Of a stretch of 64,000 nucleotides of DNA, positions 46,314 to 55,064 are shown one piece after another. The notes under the pieces are model-generated. The model had not been told where the DNA came from. It was given only the letters and a program-made list of their open reading frames with translations, and ran no database searches. The stretch is taken from assembly GCF_029360725.1 (NCBI RefSeq), contig NZ_JARKMY010000014.1:317201-381200 (forward strand), read 5' to 3'. The position numbers and the translations under genes were made by a program. Origin of the DNA: Chryseolinea sp. H1M3-3. GTDB taxonomy: Bacteria > Bacteroidota > Bacteroidia > Cytophagales > Cyclobacteriaceae. Each line of letters opens with the position of its first letter. Positions within the stretch are counted from its first letter, which is position 1.

Positions 46314-47888
46314 TCAGGTGACTTTTATTTTCAACGCAACTGCCTCGGCACACCGTTCACCATCCATCGCGGCGGATACAATGCCTCCCGCGTAACCTGC
46401 ACCTTCACCACACGGAAATAATCCACTAATTTGGGGGTGTTCCAGTGAGAGAGGGTCTCTTGGAATCTTTACAGGAGATGAAGTCCGGCTTTCCACGGCT
46501 ACAACTTGTGCATCGTTCGTGAGATAACCTTTCATTTTTGTCCCGAAGTTCTTAAAGCCTTGCTGCAGCGCGCGGAGGATATCGGCAGGTAAAATCTCTT
46601 TAAGGTTAACGGACGACAGGCCGGGTTGATAGGAAGTTTCAAGCAATGAAGCGGAAACTTTGCCATCCACAAAATCAACAAGTCTTTGGGCAGGCGCTGC
46701 TTGTGTACCTCCTGCTATTTCACAAGCCTTCTTTTCAATGGCTGCCTGAAAATATAGCCCTGCAAGCGCACCATTTTTCTTGTATTCATGAAAGTCATTG
46801 TGATCGACTGCCACTACAATTCCGGAATTTGCAAATGGTGAATCGCGCCGTGATGGGCTCATGCCATTGACAACGATCTCCCCAGGCGCCGTTGCTGCAG
46901 GAACAATGAATCCTCCCGGACACATACAAAAAGAAAACACGCCACGTTCTTTTCCATTGATCGATGCCTGGTGCACCAACGCGTAAGATGAAGCCGGCAA
47001 ATACATTCCACGATCAGACGCACAATGGTATTGCACCTGATCTATCAATTGTTGCTGATGCTCAACCCTTACACCTAACGCGAAGGGTTTTGCTTCAATC
47101 AGAATATTTTTATGGTGCAATAGAAAAAAAATATCCCTAGCAGAATGTCCGGTGGCTAATATTACCGCCTCACTTTGAATTCGATCTCCTTTATGAGTTA
47201 TGACACCATAAATTTGGTTCCCCTGTAAATCAAGGTCCGTTACTTTTGTATTAAAATGTATTTCGCCACCGGCTTCTAAAATACTTTGCCGGAGTGCGGC
47301 CACCACACGCGGTAACTTATTGGTACCAATATGCGGATGTGCATCAAACAATATATCATCCTTTGCGCCGTGAGCCACCAGAATCTCCAATACACGCCTT
47401 ACGTCGCCTCTTTTCTTGGAACGCGTATATAATTTTCCATCAGAATAGGTTCCCGCACCACCTTCTCCGAAACAATAATTCGACTCAGGATTGACCACAT
47501 GGTCTTTATTGATGGCTGCGAGGTCACGCCTGCGTGACTGGACATCATTTCCCCGTTCTATTACAATCGGTTTGAATCCTGATTCGATTAAACGTAACGC
47601 AGCAAAAAGTCCGGCAGGCCCGCTTCCAATCACTACAACGGCCTTACTATTGCTTACATTTCTAAAATCTTTTTTATAGGATATTAAAGGCCGGGCTTCC
47701 GATGGCGAGAGGATTTCGCACTGAATGCGTACAACAACATTCTTTGACCGAGCATCGATCGACCGCTTGATAGGCTGAACGAAAACACTGCCGTCTTGCT
47801 TTAGCCCAAGTTTTTGATAAAGGATTGAATTGAAATTCTCTTCGTCGAAAGCCTCTTCTGGCTTTAAGACAAGTTCGGTTGTTCGCAT
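46314..47888 (-). CDS. FAD-dependent dehydrogenase (COG2509 type)
   Basis: A 524-residue flavoprotein of an uncharacterised but widespread family. A short N-terminal domain (1-75) precedes the FAD-binding Rossmann motif VVVIGSGPAGLFAALRL (about 84-100) with IERG as the strand-2 acid. Later motifs are NYCFGEGGAGTYSDGKLYTR, VILATGHSARDIFFLL, RVEHQQQLIDQ, FSFCMCPGGFIVPAAT and the C-terminal GLFPCGEGAGYAGGIVSAAMDG. The CMCPGG loop and the EGAGYAGG end are hallmarks of the family. Substrate and electron acceptor are unknown. It is probably cytoplasmic and monocistronic. Confidence 0.88.
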   Translation of the reverse strand: MRTTELVLKPEEAFDEENFNSILYQKLGLKQDGSVFVQPIKRSIDARSKNVVVRIQCEILSPSEARPLISYKKDFRNVSNSKAVVVIGSGPAGLFAALRLIESGFKPIVIERGNDVQSRRRDLAAINKDHVVNPESNYCFGEGGAGTYSDGKLYTRSKKRGDVRRVLEILVAHGAKDDILFDAHPHIGTNKLPRVVAALRQSILEAGGEIHFNTKVTDLDLQGNQIYGVITHKGDRIQSEAVILATGHSARDIFFLLHHKNILIEAKPFALGVRVEHQQQLIDQVQYHCASDRGMYLPASSYALVHQASINGKERGVFSFCMCPGGFIVPAATAPGEIVVNGMSPSRRDSPFANSGIVVAVDHNDFHEYKKNGALAGLYFQAAIEKKACEIAGGTQAAPAQRLVDFVDGKVSASLLETSYQPGLSSVNLKEILPADILRALQQGFKNFGTKMKGYLTNDAQVVAVESRTSSPVKIPRDPLSLEHPQISGLFPCGEGAGYAGGIVSAAMDGERCAEAVALKIKVT

Positions 47889-47952
47889 AATTAGATTTCC
47901 TGTCCGCGTGTTGAAGTGAAGCCACCTCCCACCCTACGAACTGAAACCAAAA

Positions 47953-49749
47953 TTACTGGAAGGAAAAAACATTTCCTAAGTTCAAACCAAAGTGAAATGT
48001 TTTGGAAAATTTGTCTTGATTGAGATCTGCAAAATGAGGCGCTGCCGTCGCGTCAACATTAAATCCGCGGTAACCGATATCCCCTGAAACAAATATATCC
48101 ATGGTAAAGCCGGTGGAATTATTTCGGCGCATAATTCTGTAGCCAAATAATAGTCCCCATTCAATTCTTTGTTCCACCGCATTAAAAGTATAAATCGCAT
48201 CGGGATAGAACCCACTGATCTGTTTTTCGTTTTCGAAATGTCCGAGGTTTGTAAAACGAACTTCATGACCGAAATACCACATTCCGGCCTTTAAGGGGTT
48301 GTAGAATTTTTGTTTGATACTGATGCTGTATCCTCGTTCAAATTTTTTGCCTGGTGCAATATTCAAATCTGAAGTAAAGAACGGATCGCGAATACCAATG
48401 AATTCAAATTCGTGTCCAATTCGTTCCTCCAAATAAAATTCAATACCAATGGGAAGTCGACCGGCTGCCAGCCATAACGGATTTGTCCCAAAGATCACCC
48501 CTTGAAATTCATTGATCCGCGCATCGAAATACCCGAAGTGTTTACCTTTTGTGATTTTTTTATCAATACTGCTTTTTCCAGCCAGTTCAACGATCTCGTT
48601 GCTTAATTTTTTATCGTCATAGAATGGTTTATAGTATCCGGATAATTTACCATCATTCTCATAGATTTCCCAGGTACCCGTTTTTAAATCATCCTCCAAC
48701 GTTCCTTTTGTTTGTAAATTTCCGTTGGGAAAATAACCGTAATATGTTCCTTTGCCTTTTTCATATTCGCAGGCTCCTTCCAGTTTTCCATCTTCATAAT
48801 AATACTCCCATTTTCCCTGCCGTTTTTCGTTGACGATATTTCCTTTTCTCCGCAGTTTTCCGCTGGGATAATATTCCCGGTATTCGCCAGAGCCTTTATC
48901 GTAAGTAATTTCACTTTTAAGTTTTCCATCAGCACTTAAGGTTTTCCAGTAGCCGTTTCTTTTTCCCTCCAGGAACGCTCCGCTAGCATTTAATGTACCA
49001 TCTTCAAAAAAATACTCCCATTGGCCCGTAGGCTCATCGTTAAGGTAACTACCCTTGGATGCCATTTTCCCGGAGGCATAGTGATTTATCCAGACACCAT
49101 TTTTCTTTCCGTCAATAAATTCGCCTTCATCCTTTAAGGTACCATCTTCTGCATAATACCTCCAGTAGCCTACGTTGCGTGTACCTGACTTCGGTCCTTC
49201 ACCTAATATTTTTCCAGAATGAAAATACTCGGTATACCTTCCGAAATCTTCAGCATAATCTATCTCTCCTTTTAAAGCACCATCTTCAAAATATGCTTTC
49301 CAGTGGCCTATCCGTTTGTTGCTTTTGTATTCTCCAATTTCTTTTATCTGGCCATTTTCGTAAAAGGTCTTCCATTCACCTTCACGGTTTCTTCCATAGA
49401 TAATACCCTCCATGCTCTTTTGGCCGCCTTCATAAAAGTATTCCCATAATCCATAATTTGAGCTTTTAAAAAGGATACCGCGCATCTTCAACTTGCCTGT
49501 CTCATAGAAGAATTCCCAAATGCCGCTCGTTTCGTTATCTGTAAATTGACCCTGCGATTCGACATTACCGTTGAGATAATAGGATATATAGCGCCCGTGA
49601 AGGATATTTTTTATAGTATCCTTTACCTGATAGACCTCCTTGATATTTTTCTTCTCAGGGTCGTGGTAGGTCTGGCGCATGAAGCCTTGTGCAAAAATCT
49701 GCGAGGCGGCAGCACTAAAAAATAAAAAAATGAGTAAAAAACTTCTCAC
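47953..49749 (-). CDS. MORN/YwqK-repeat protein with barrel-like C-terminal domain
   Basis: A 598-residue exported protein. Signal peptide (LLIFLFFSAAASQIFAQ), then about 14 tandem repeats of 22-24 residues (about 40-385) in the MORN_2/YwqK pattern, for example GIWEFFYETGKLKMRG, GEWKTFYENGQIKEIGEY and GKWEYYYEDGKLEGACEY. The last 200 residues (about 400-598) change to alternating amphipathic strands (LPIGIEFYLEERIGHEFEFI, WGLLFGYRIMRRNN, FHFGLNLGNVFSF) ending in an aromatic residue pattern typical of an outer-membrane barrel. Fusion of a repeat rod to a barrel suggests a surface or periplasmic structural role; this is inference. It is monocistronic, and a heptad array lies just upstream. Confidence 0.75.
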   Translation of the reverse strand: MRSFLLIFLFFSAAASQIFAQGFMRQTYHDPEKKNIKEVYQVKDTIKNILHGRYISYYLNGNVESQGQFTDNETSGIWEFFYETGKLKMRGILFKSSNYGLWEYFYEGGQKSMEGIIYGRNREGEWKTFYENGQIKEIGEYKSNKRIGHWKAYFEDGALKGEIDYAEDFGRYTEYFHSGKILGEGPKSGTRNVGYWRYYAEDGTLKDEGEFIDGKKNGVWINHYASGKMASKGSYLNDEPTGQWEYFFEDGTLNASGAFLEGKRNGYWKTLSADGKLKSEITYDKGSGEYREYYPSGKLRRKGNIVNEKRQGKWEYYYEDGKLEGACEYEKGKGTYYGYFPNGNLQTKGTLEDDLKTGTWEIYENDGKLSGYYKPFYDDKKLSNEIVELAGKSSIDKKITKGKHFGYFDARINEFQGVIFGTNPLWLAAGRLPIGIEFYLEERIGHEFEFIGIRDPFFTSDLNIAPGKKFERGYSISIKQKFYNPLKAGMWYFGHEVRFTNLGHFENEKQISGFYPDAIYTFNAVEQRIEWGLLFGYRIMRRNNSTGFTMDIFVSGDIGYRGFNVDATAAPHFADLNQDKFSKTFHFGLNLGNVFSFQ

Positions 49750-49802
49750 TACCAGTGTCTTAGCCTTTTGTAAAGATAGTGAAAAAAGGTAACCGGCTGG
49801 GC

Positions 49803-49872
49803 GTAATCGGTGAGCAGTAAATAGTAAGTGGTAAGTAGTAAATAGTAAGTGGTAAGCGGTAACGAGTAATCG
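49803..49872. repeat. Array of ten degenerate heptads
   Basis: Ten consecutive 7-bp units on the plus strand: GTAATCG, GTGAGCA, GTAAATA, GTAAGTG, GTAAGTA, GTAAATA, GTAAGTG, GTAAGCG, GTAACGA, GTAATCG. The first and last units are identical, and every unit begins GT with a strict 7-bp period. It lies between the leftward MORN-repeat gene and the leftward TDO-like gene, with no ORF. It resembles, with a different unit, the octamer arrays around the four-helix-bundle gene. Confidence 0.9.
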
Positions 49873-49909
49873 TTTGCCTTCTGATTACAATGCTGGTCTA
49901 CGTTTTATC

Positions 49910-50860
49910 TTAATGTACAGCACTCAGAATCCCTTTTCCCCACTCAGCGTGTTCTTGTTCGCTCCATAATTCGGGAAAAAACATCACTTTTTGGATTCTC
50001 GCTGGAAGATATTTTTGCCAATTCGTGCCGCCTGTTGCTTTAATTTCCTTTTGATTTTTCTGCAAATAATGGCCGGCGGATTTGAGGTGCGCAAAACGCC
50101 AGTGAATGTTGGCTAATGCATCGTAGACACGCAAGCGTTCAATAATTTCATCGCGTTCCTCGCTCTGACTTAAATGTTTTTCAAAAATCTGAAGCAGGTT
50201 CTTGTCTTTATACTTCATTCCTGCGTCGTAGAATGTGCCCATGTATTTTGCTTCAAATTGTTGCAGCGTGAGGGTCTTTTTACCGGAGGCAAGTTCAGTA
50301 GCCCCACTGCGCCAATATAATTTTTCAAGTAATGTATTAAGTTCACGGTCTTGCAACCCTTCGCGCTCTTCAACGCTCACAAGGTTGATCATATCGGTTG
50401 AGGCAATCTCAATTAGCCTATACTGTGCCGATTGAAAACCGCTGGCGGGAAGTAATGCCATTCTAAACTTCAGAAACTGCTCTTTCTCCATTCCCACTAC
50501 CATGATCTCGAAAGAATTAACCAGGTTTTGAAAATAACGTATGATCCTGTTTACACGCTCAATAAAAAACTTCGCATCAATATTCGGGCGGGTGGAAATC
50601 TGTTCCAGCTCCAGCATAATCATGCGAAAATATAATTCCGTAATTTGGTGATACATGATGAACACCTTCTCGTCGGGAAAACTGGTTTCAGGCGACTGGA
50701 GACTAAGTAAAGTGTCAAGACGAATATAATCCCAGTATGTAAGATAATCCGAATACAACAATCCATCGAGGTATGAAGACAGATCTTGCCCCATCACATT
50801 GTACTTTGCCTGAAGCTTTTTCAGTTGCTCCAGGAGGTGTGCGTCAACATTTTCGCCCAT
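49910..50860 (-). CDS. Tryptophan 2,3-dioxygenase-like haem protein
   Basis: A 316-residue all-helical protein of the tryptophan 2,3-dioxygenase family, which opens the indole ring of Trp to N-formylkynurenine. Visible landmarks are LTYWDYIRLDTLLSLQSPET, the distal haem-pocket segment VFIMYHQITELYFRMIMLEL, FRMALLPASGFQSAQYRLIE, WRFAHLKSAGHYL and the C-terminal KATGGTNWQKYL. It is the divergent form common in Bacteroidota, so substrate identity is likely but not certain. An upstream ATG at 50962 would add 34 residues unlike the family; the ATG at 50860 was chosen. It is divergent from a glutaryl-CoA dehydrogenase-like gene, which catalyses a later step of Trp breakdown. Confidence 0.82.
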   Translation of the reverse strand: MGENVDAHLLEQLKKLQAKYNVMGQDLSSYLDGLLYSDYLTYWDYIRLDTLLSLQSPETSFPDEKVFIMYHQITELYFRMIMLELEQISTRPNIDAKFFIERVNRIIRYFQNLVNSFEIMVVGMEKEQFLKFRMALLPASGFQSAQYRLIEIASTDMINLVSVEEREGLQDRELNTLLEKLYWRSGATELASGKKTLTLQQFEAKYMGTFYDAGMKYKDKNLLQIFEKHLSQSEERDEIIERLRVYDALANIHWRFAHLKSAGHYLQKNQKEIKATGGTNWQKYLPARIQKVMFFPELWSEQEHAEWGKGILSAVH

Positions 50861-51034
50861 CTTTGTTTTTAATAAGTATTTAGGCCTGTCTTGAAAATAA
50901 AAGTCACACAAAGACCGCAAAGTGCGAACACACAAAAGCCCAGGAAAGTGTTTTTCCGACAATTGTGGGTAAATTTATGCTTGCAATACATGGACATTAA
51001 CAAGTTCACCAAAGACAGACACTATTTAGTGGTG

Positions 51035-51042
51035 TAAATTTG
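51035..51042 (+). promoter_or_regulatory. Candidate -7 box for the acyl-CoA dehydrogenase gene
   Basis: TAAATTTG fits TAnnTTTG and lies 30 bp before the ATG at 51073, in the gap between two divergent genes. A TTG at the correct -33 position was not found. Confidence 0.35.
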
Positions 51043-51072
51043 ACGCCATAGTTACGAATATTCCAAATCATT

Positions 51073-52296
51073 ATGTCAGCCAAAACATCCCCATCAGCGA
51101 CAAATTCAAAAAAATCTTCAAAGCAAGACTTATTTGAGCATCCCGATTTTTACGCAATCGATGATTTATTGACAGAAGAACATAAGCTTGTTCGCAATTC
51201 CATTCGTGATTTTGTGAAGCGTGAAATTTCACCTTTTGTAGAATATTGGGCTCAGCATGCCCATTTTCCACAGGAGATTGTTAAAAAATTTGGTGACATC
51301 GGCGCATTCGGACCCACCATTCCAACTGAATATGGTGGTGGCGGGATGGATTACATCTCCTATGGCATCCTCATGCAGGAAATTGAACGCGGCGATTCCG
51401 GAATGCGATCTACAGCTAGCGTGCAAGGTTCATTGGTAATGTATCCCATTTACAAATTTGGCTCAGAGTCTCAGCGAAAGAAATACTTGCCTAAACTTGC
51501 CTCGGGTGAATGGCTTGGGTGTTTTGGGCTTACTGAACCAGACCATGGATCTAACCCTGCGGGTATGGTAACAAATTTCAAGGATGCAGGTGACCATTAT
51601 ATTTTAAACGGCGCAAAAATGTGGATCTCAAATGCGCCATTTGCGAACGTTGCTGTGGTGTGGGCAAAAAATGAACAAGGCAGAATTCATGGACTTATTG
51701 TCGAAAGAGGAATGCCCGGTTTTTCGGCACCAGAAACGCATCATAAATGGTCGCTTCGAGCAAGTGCTACAGGTGAATTGGTGTTTGATAATGTTAAAGT
51801 ACCAAAAGAAAATTTGCTTCCGGGAAAAAGCGGCCTAGGTGCACCGTTGATGTGTCTGGATTCCGCACGCTATGGCATTGCATGGGGTGCTATTGGGGCT
51901 GCTATGGATTGTTACGAATCAATACGAAAATATGCTGCGGAAAGAATTCAGTTTGGAAAACCCATTGCATCCTTTCAGCTTGTTCAAAAAAAATTGGCAG
52001 AAATGTTAACGGAGATCACAAAGGCACAACTCATCAACTGGCGCTTAGGTACTTTGATGAATGAAGGAAAGGCAACAACAGCGCAGATCTCATTAGCGAA
52101 AAGAAACAACGTGCAGGTAGCCCTTGCGATAGCGAGAGACGCGCGTGATATGCATGGCGCCATGGGCATTACCGGAGAGTATCCGATTATGCGCCACATG
52201 ATGAACCTCGAATCTGTGATCACATACGAGGGAACGAATGATATTCACTTGCTGATTTTGGGAAATGAGATTACAAAGATTTCAGCCTTCAGCTAA
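51073..52296 (+). CDS. Glutaryl-CoA dehydrogenase-like acyl-CoA dehydrogenase
   Basis: A 407-residue FAD enzyme of the acyl-CoA dehydrogenase family, closest to glutaryl-CoA dehydrogenase, which oxidises and decarboxylates glutaryl-CoA to crotonyl-CoA in Lys and Trp catabolism. N-terminal helices FYAIDDLLTEEHKLVRNSIRDF, then RSTASVQGSLVMYPIY, the FAD-binding GCFGLTEPDHGSNPAGM, the GCDH-like RYGIAWGAIGAAMDC, RIQFGKPIASFQLVQKKLA and the catalytic Glu in ITYEGTNDIHLLILG. The position of this Glu, near the C-terminus as in GCDH, and the Arg in GMRS support the call over straight-chain dehydrogenases. It is divergently placed next to the TDO-like gene. Confidence 0.83.
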   Translation: MSAKTSPSATNSKKSSKQDLFEHPDFYAIDDLLTEEHKLVRNSIRDFVKREISPFVEYWAQHAHFPQEIVKKFGDIGAFGPTIPTEYGGGGMDYISYGILMQEIERGDSGMRSTASVQGSLVMYPIYKFGSESQRKKYLPKLASGEWLGCFGLTEPDHGSNPAGMVTNFKDAGDHYILNGAKMWISNAPFANVAVVWAKNEQGRIHGLIVERGMPGFSAPETHHKWSLRASATGELVFDNVKVPKENLLPGKSGLGAPLMCLDSARYGIAWGAIGAAMDCYESIRKYAAERIQFGKPIASFQLVQKKLAEMLTEITKAQLINWRLGTLMNEGKATTAQISLAKRNNVQVALAIARDARDMHGAMGITGEYPIMRHMMNLESVITYEGTNDIHLLILGNEITKISAFS

Positions 52297-52345
52297 CGGC
52301 GTACAAAGACAGCATCCGCCTAAAATAACAGCAATATATTCTTGA

Positions 52346-52377
52346 AGCGCTCCATTTATAAGGACAAATCGAGCGCT
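52346..52377. terminator. Possible hairpin between convergent genes
   Basis: AGCGCTC (52346-52352) and GAGCGCT (52371-52377) form a 7-bp inverted repeat with an 18-base loop between the ends of the convergent dehydrogenase and DUF1573 genes. No T-tract is present, so its termination function is doubtful. Confidence 0.35.
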
Positions 52378-52380
52378 AAT

Positions 52381-53460
52381 TTATTCTACGTATCCGGAAA
52401 ATGTAATTCGCTGCACAGGGTTTTGTGGATCATTGGAATAAATCGTCAGAGACTTTTGCAGGGATCCTTTCCTGTCTTGTGGGTTAAGCGAAATTTTTAT
52501 CAAACTGCTTTCACCTGGTTTTATCGATGTCTTTTCTGCAGATGCTGTAACGCAGGTACAATTGCCCTGCAATGATTTAATATCAAGCTCCTTTTTACCG
52601 GTGTTATAAAATTGTATTTCTCTTACGCTAGGTACATTTGGTCTTAATCGTCCAAAATCCAATGTCGAAGCTTGAACCCGAAGCTGCGGCGCTTTGGCAA
52701 GTTCTTCAGCCGTAAGTTGAGGAAACTCATCTTCCAACGTTGCGTATACTGAAAATGATTTCGTGGCATTCAGCTCGTCATCCGTATACAGTTCAACGTT
52801 ATCCGACTGAAAACCATACTTGGCTTTCATCTTTCCATTATAGCTTACCTTAATATTTCCCTTTTCGCCAGGAGCGAGTGTTTTTGGTTGTACATCGATT
52901 TTGATGTACGCAGGTCCTACATATTTTCCGCTGAATGTTACAGGCTTTGAACCTTCATTTAAGACCTGGAAATCACGTACCGTAAATTCATCTTTGATAA
53001 AAACCTTACCTAAGTTAAATGACCCGGATTTTAATTTCCAGCTGCCATTTGCTGCTTGAAACTGTACGTTTTCTTTTTCGCCTTCTACGGCTACCTGACC
53101 TTTGATCTGAAGAATAATTGGATTGGAATCTAAATCAGTTGTTACGGTAAGTGATTTATTAAAATAACCTGGTCTTCCAACCGGATTATAACTCGCTTGG
53201 ATAAATCCTTTTTTGCCAGGTGCAACGGGTTCTTTAGACCAAGCCGGTGTAGTACAACCGCATGACGCCTGCACCCCGACAATTTTAACGTGTCGGCTGC
53301 TGTTATTCAAAAAAGTAAACTCATGCGTAACAGGGCCGGCTTGTTCTTTTATCGATCCAAAATCAAATATTTCTTCACTGAATTGCAGGGGCTTCGCTAC
53401 TTGCGCAAAAACACCTGTACTGCACACCAGACAAAAGAAGAAGAATTTAATACGCATCAT
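52381..53460 (-). CDS. Exported DUF1573 Ig-like repeat protein
   Basis: A 359-residue protein with a signal peptide (FFFFCLVCSTGVFAQ) and three ASH/DUF1573-type beta-sandwich domains. The first (about 22-125) has FDFGSIKEQAGPVTHEFTF and the conserved VQASCGCTTPAWS; the second (about 135-240) begins SFNLGKVFIKDEFTVRDF; the third (about 260-359) has LDFGRLRPNVPSVREIQFYN and LQGNCTCVTASAEK. The CGC and CTC pairs are the family's conserved cysteines. Such proteins are secreted or surface-attached in Bacteroidota, with no known activity. It is divergent from trpS, 66 bp away. Confidence 0.85.
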   Translation of the reverse strand: MMRIKFFFFCLVCSTGVFAQVAKPLQFSEEIFDFGSIKEQAGPVTHEFTFLNNSSRHVKIVGVQASCGCTTPAWSKEPVAPGKKGFIQASYNPVGRPGYFNKSLTVTTDLDSNPIILQIKGQVAVEGEKENVQFQAANGSWKLKSGSFNLGKVFIKDEFTVRDFQVLNEGSKPVTFSGKYVGPAYIKIDVQPKTLAPGEKGNIKVSYNGKMKAKYGFQSDNVELYTDDELNATKSFSVYATLEDEFPQLTAEELAKAPQLRVQASTLDFGRLRPNVPSVREIQFYNTGKKELDIKSLQGNCTCVTASAEKTSIKPGESSLIKISLNPQDRKGSLQKSLTIYSNDPQNPVQRITFSGYVE

Positions 53461-53526
53461 TTCAATTTTTAATATCCTACAAATTTAAAACTAATTCGGT
53501 TCAGCTTTATTTTATTTCTTTGCAGT

Positions 53527-54498
53527 ATGGCAAGAATTCTTACAGGCATACAAAGCAGCGGAAGACCTCATCTTGGGAACCTGCTGGGTGCTATCATCCC
53601 GGCAATACAGCTTTCTCAAAAACCAGGAAATGAATCATTCTTTTTTATCGCCGACCTGCACTCACTAACAACCATCAAGGATGCAGCGATTAGGTCGGCC
53701 AATGTTCGGGCAGTTGCTGCTGCATGGCTGGCTTTTGGTTTCGACATTGAGAAAAATTATCTGTATCGACAGTCCCGTATTCCTGAGGTTTGTGAGTTGG
53801 CGTGGTATTTAAACTGCTTCACTCCATTTCCCATGCTGGCAAATGCACATTCATTTAAAGATAAGTCTTCCCGTTTGGCCGATGTAAACGCCGGTTTGTT
53901 TACATACCCTGTCTTAATGACCGCCGATATCATTTTATATGATGCGGAATTTGTACCTGTCGGAAAAGATCAGCGGCAACATGTTGAAATGGCCCGCGAT
54001 ATTGCTACTGCTTTTAACAATACATTCGGTGAGACCTTCGTCGTACCTGAAGCCAAAATTGAAGAGCAAGTAATGACTATCCCGGGAACGGACGGGCAGA
54101 AAATGAGCAAATCTTATGGCAACATCATCGATATTTTCTTACCAGATAAAGAACTCCTGAAACAAATAAAGTCGATCAAGACCGACAGTACGCCAATGGA
54201 GTCTCCAAAAAATCCTGAAGGGGATAACGTTTTTGCTATCTACAGCCTACTAGGAACGGCAGATCAAAAAGAATCACTCCGACAAAAATATCTCGGCGGT
54301 AATTATGGGTATGGACATGCCAAGCAAGAGTTATATGAATTGATTGTCACTAAATTCAAAAAAGAGCGTGAAGCTTTTAATCATTTCATGAACAACCCTG
54401 ATGAGTTGGAAAAGAAATTAGAAATCGGAGAAGGAAAAGCGCGGGTGATTGCAGTGGACGTTTTAAACAGGGTAAGAAAAAAATTAGGCTTCCGGTAA
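53527..54498 (+). CDS. trpS: Tryptophanyl-tRNA synthetase
   Basis: A 323-residue class Ic aminoacyl-tRNA synthetase charging tRNA-Trp. It begins ILTGIQSSGRPHLGNLLGAI, with the HIGH-equivalent PHLGN, followed by FFIADLHSLTT, YLNCFTPFPMLANAHSFKDK, PVLMTADIILYDAEFVPVGK with DQRQHVEMARDIA, and the KMSKS loop GQKMSKSYGNII near residue 193. Length and order are typical of bacterial TrpRS. It lies three genes from a TDO-like Trp-degrading gene, but there is no leader peptide or T-box to indicate Trp-dependent control. Confidence 0.96.
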   Translation: MARILTGIQSSGRPHLGNLLGAIIPAIQLSQKPGNESFFFIADLHSLTTIKDAAIRSANVRAVAAAWLAFGFDIEKNYLYRQSRIPEVCELAWYLNCFTPFPMLANAHSFKDKSSRLADVNAGLFTYPVLMTADIILYDAEFVPVGKDQRQHVEMARDIATAFNNTFGETFVVPEAKIEEQVMTIPGTDGQKMSKSYGNIIDIFLPDKELLKQIKSIKTDSTPMESPKNPEGDNVFAIYSLLGTADQKESLRQKYLGGNYGYGHAKQELYELIVTKFKKEREAFNHFMNNPDELEKKLEIGEGKARVIAVDVLNRVRKKLGFR

Positions 54499-54508
54499 AG
54501 AGGAAGCC
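54487..54508 (+). terminator. Hairpin over the trpS stop codon
   Basis: GGCTTCC (54487-54493) and GGAAGCC (54502-54508), a 7-bp GC-containing stem with an 8-base loop that includes the TAA of trpS. The following bases are T-poor, so it may stabilise the 3' end rather than terminate. Confidence 0.45.
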
Positions 54509-54550
54509 GATTGAATTCAAAATGTTTGTCCTGCGTCGACCAAAATCGTC

Positions 54551-54916
54551 TTAGACTTTCTCAGAAGTCCAGACCACTTGCTGTTTATCTTTATTGACGC
54601 TTAAAATAATCCGCGTAGGGTTAGGTGCAAGAATCAAACGCGTATCTTTTCCGGGCAACTTGTCAACTTCCACGGGTATACCTTGTCCCAGATATCCTAT
54701 AGGCATCAACACATCATTGTCGGGACAATATTCGTCGTGCACTTGTTGTAAAGCTTCTTCCAGGTATTCTCCATATTCATCTTGGAAATCATCCTCCAGA
54801 TCATGCAATTCTTCTTCAAGATTATCGTAAGTGGGATCGTTATAATTAATTTTGCTCAACTCCTCCCGCTTCCTGATTATTTCCAATAGCGCTTTATTCA
54901 GGGCTTTAACATCCAT
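54551..54916 (-). CDS. Conserved hypothetical acidic protein
   Basis: A 121-residue protein I do not recognise functionally. The N-terminal half is a charged helical hairpin or coiled coil (about 5-60, with NLEEELHDLEDDFQDEYGEY). The C-terminal half is a short beta-rich part (about 70-121, LMPIGYLGQGIPVEV and TRLILAPNPTRIILSVN). It has no signal peptide or membrane segment. Codon usage and the start context look ordinary and its compact length suggests a real gene. It converges on trpS, with about 50 bp between. Confidence 0.7.
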   Translation of the reverse strand: MDVKALNKALLEIIRKREELSKINYNDPTYDNLEEELHDLEDDFQDEYGEYLEEALQQVHDEYCPDNDVLMPIGYLGQGIPVEVDKLPGKDTRLILAPNPTRIILSVNKDKQQVVWTSEKV

Positions 54917-55035
54917 ATCTGTATTTTTCGTAAAGATTAAAGAAATCGCCGAATTACAAAAGATTTATAATGAGGTCATGAAATAATAATTGACAAAAAA
55001 TTTTGGTAAAAAGTCAAATATGATTTTGCCTTCTT

Positions 55036-55043
55036 TATTTTTG
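55036..55043 (+). promoter_or_regulatory. Candidate -7 box for the phosphosugar mutase gene
   Basis: TATTTTTG matches TAnnTTTG and ends 21 bases before the ATG at 55065, the same spacing seen for the gyrB candidate. No well-spaced TTG was found. Confidence 0.35.
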
Positions 55044-55064
55044 GCACACTATTAAAATATTCCA

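Noticed and set aside
49803-49872. Heptad array as a CRISPR array
   Set aside because: Units are 7 bp with no spacers, and no cas genes are in the window.
50861-50962. 34-residue N-terminal extension of the TDO-like protein
   Set aside because: The sequence is Cys/Arg/Phe-rich and unlike the family. The ATG at 50860 gives the expected N-terminus.
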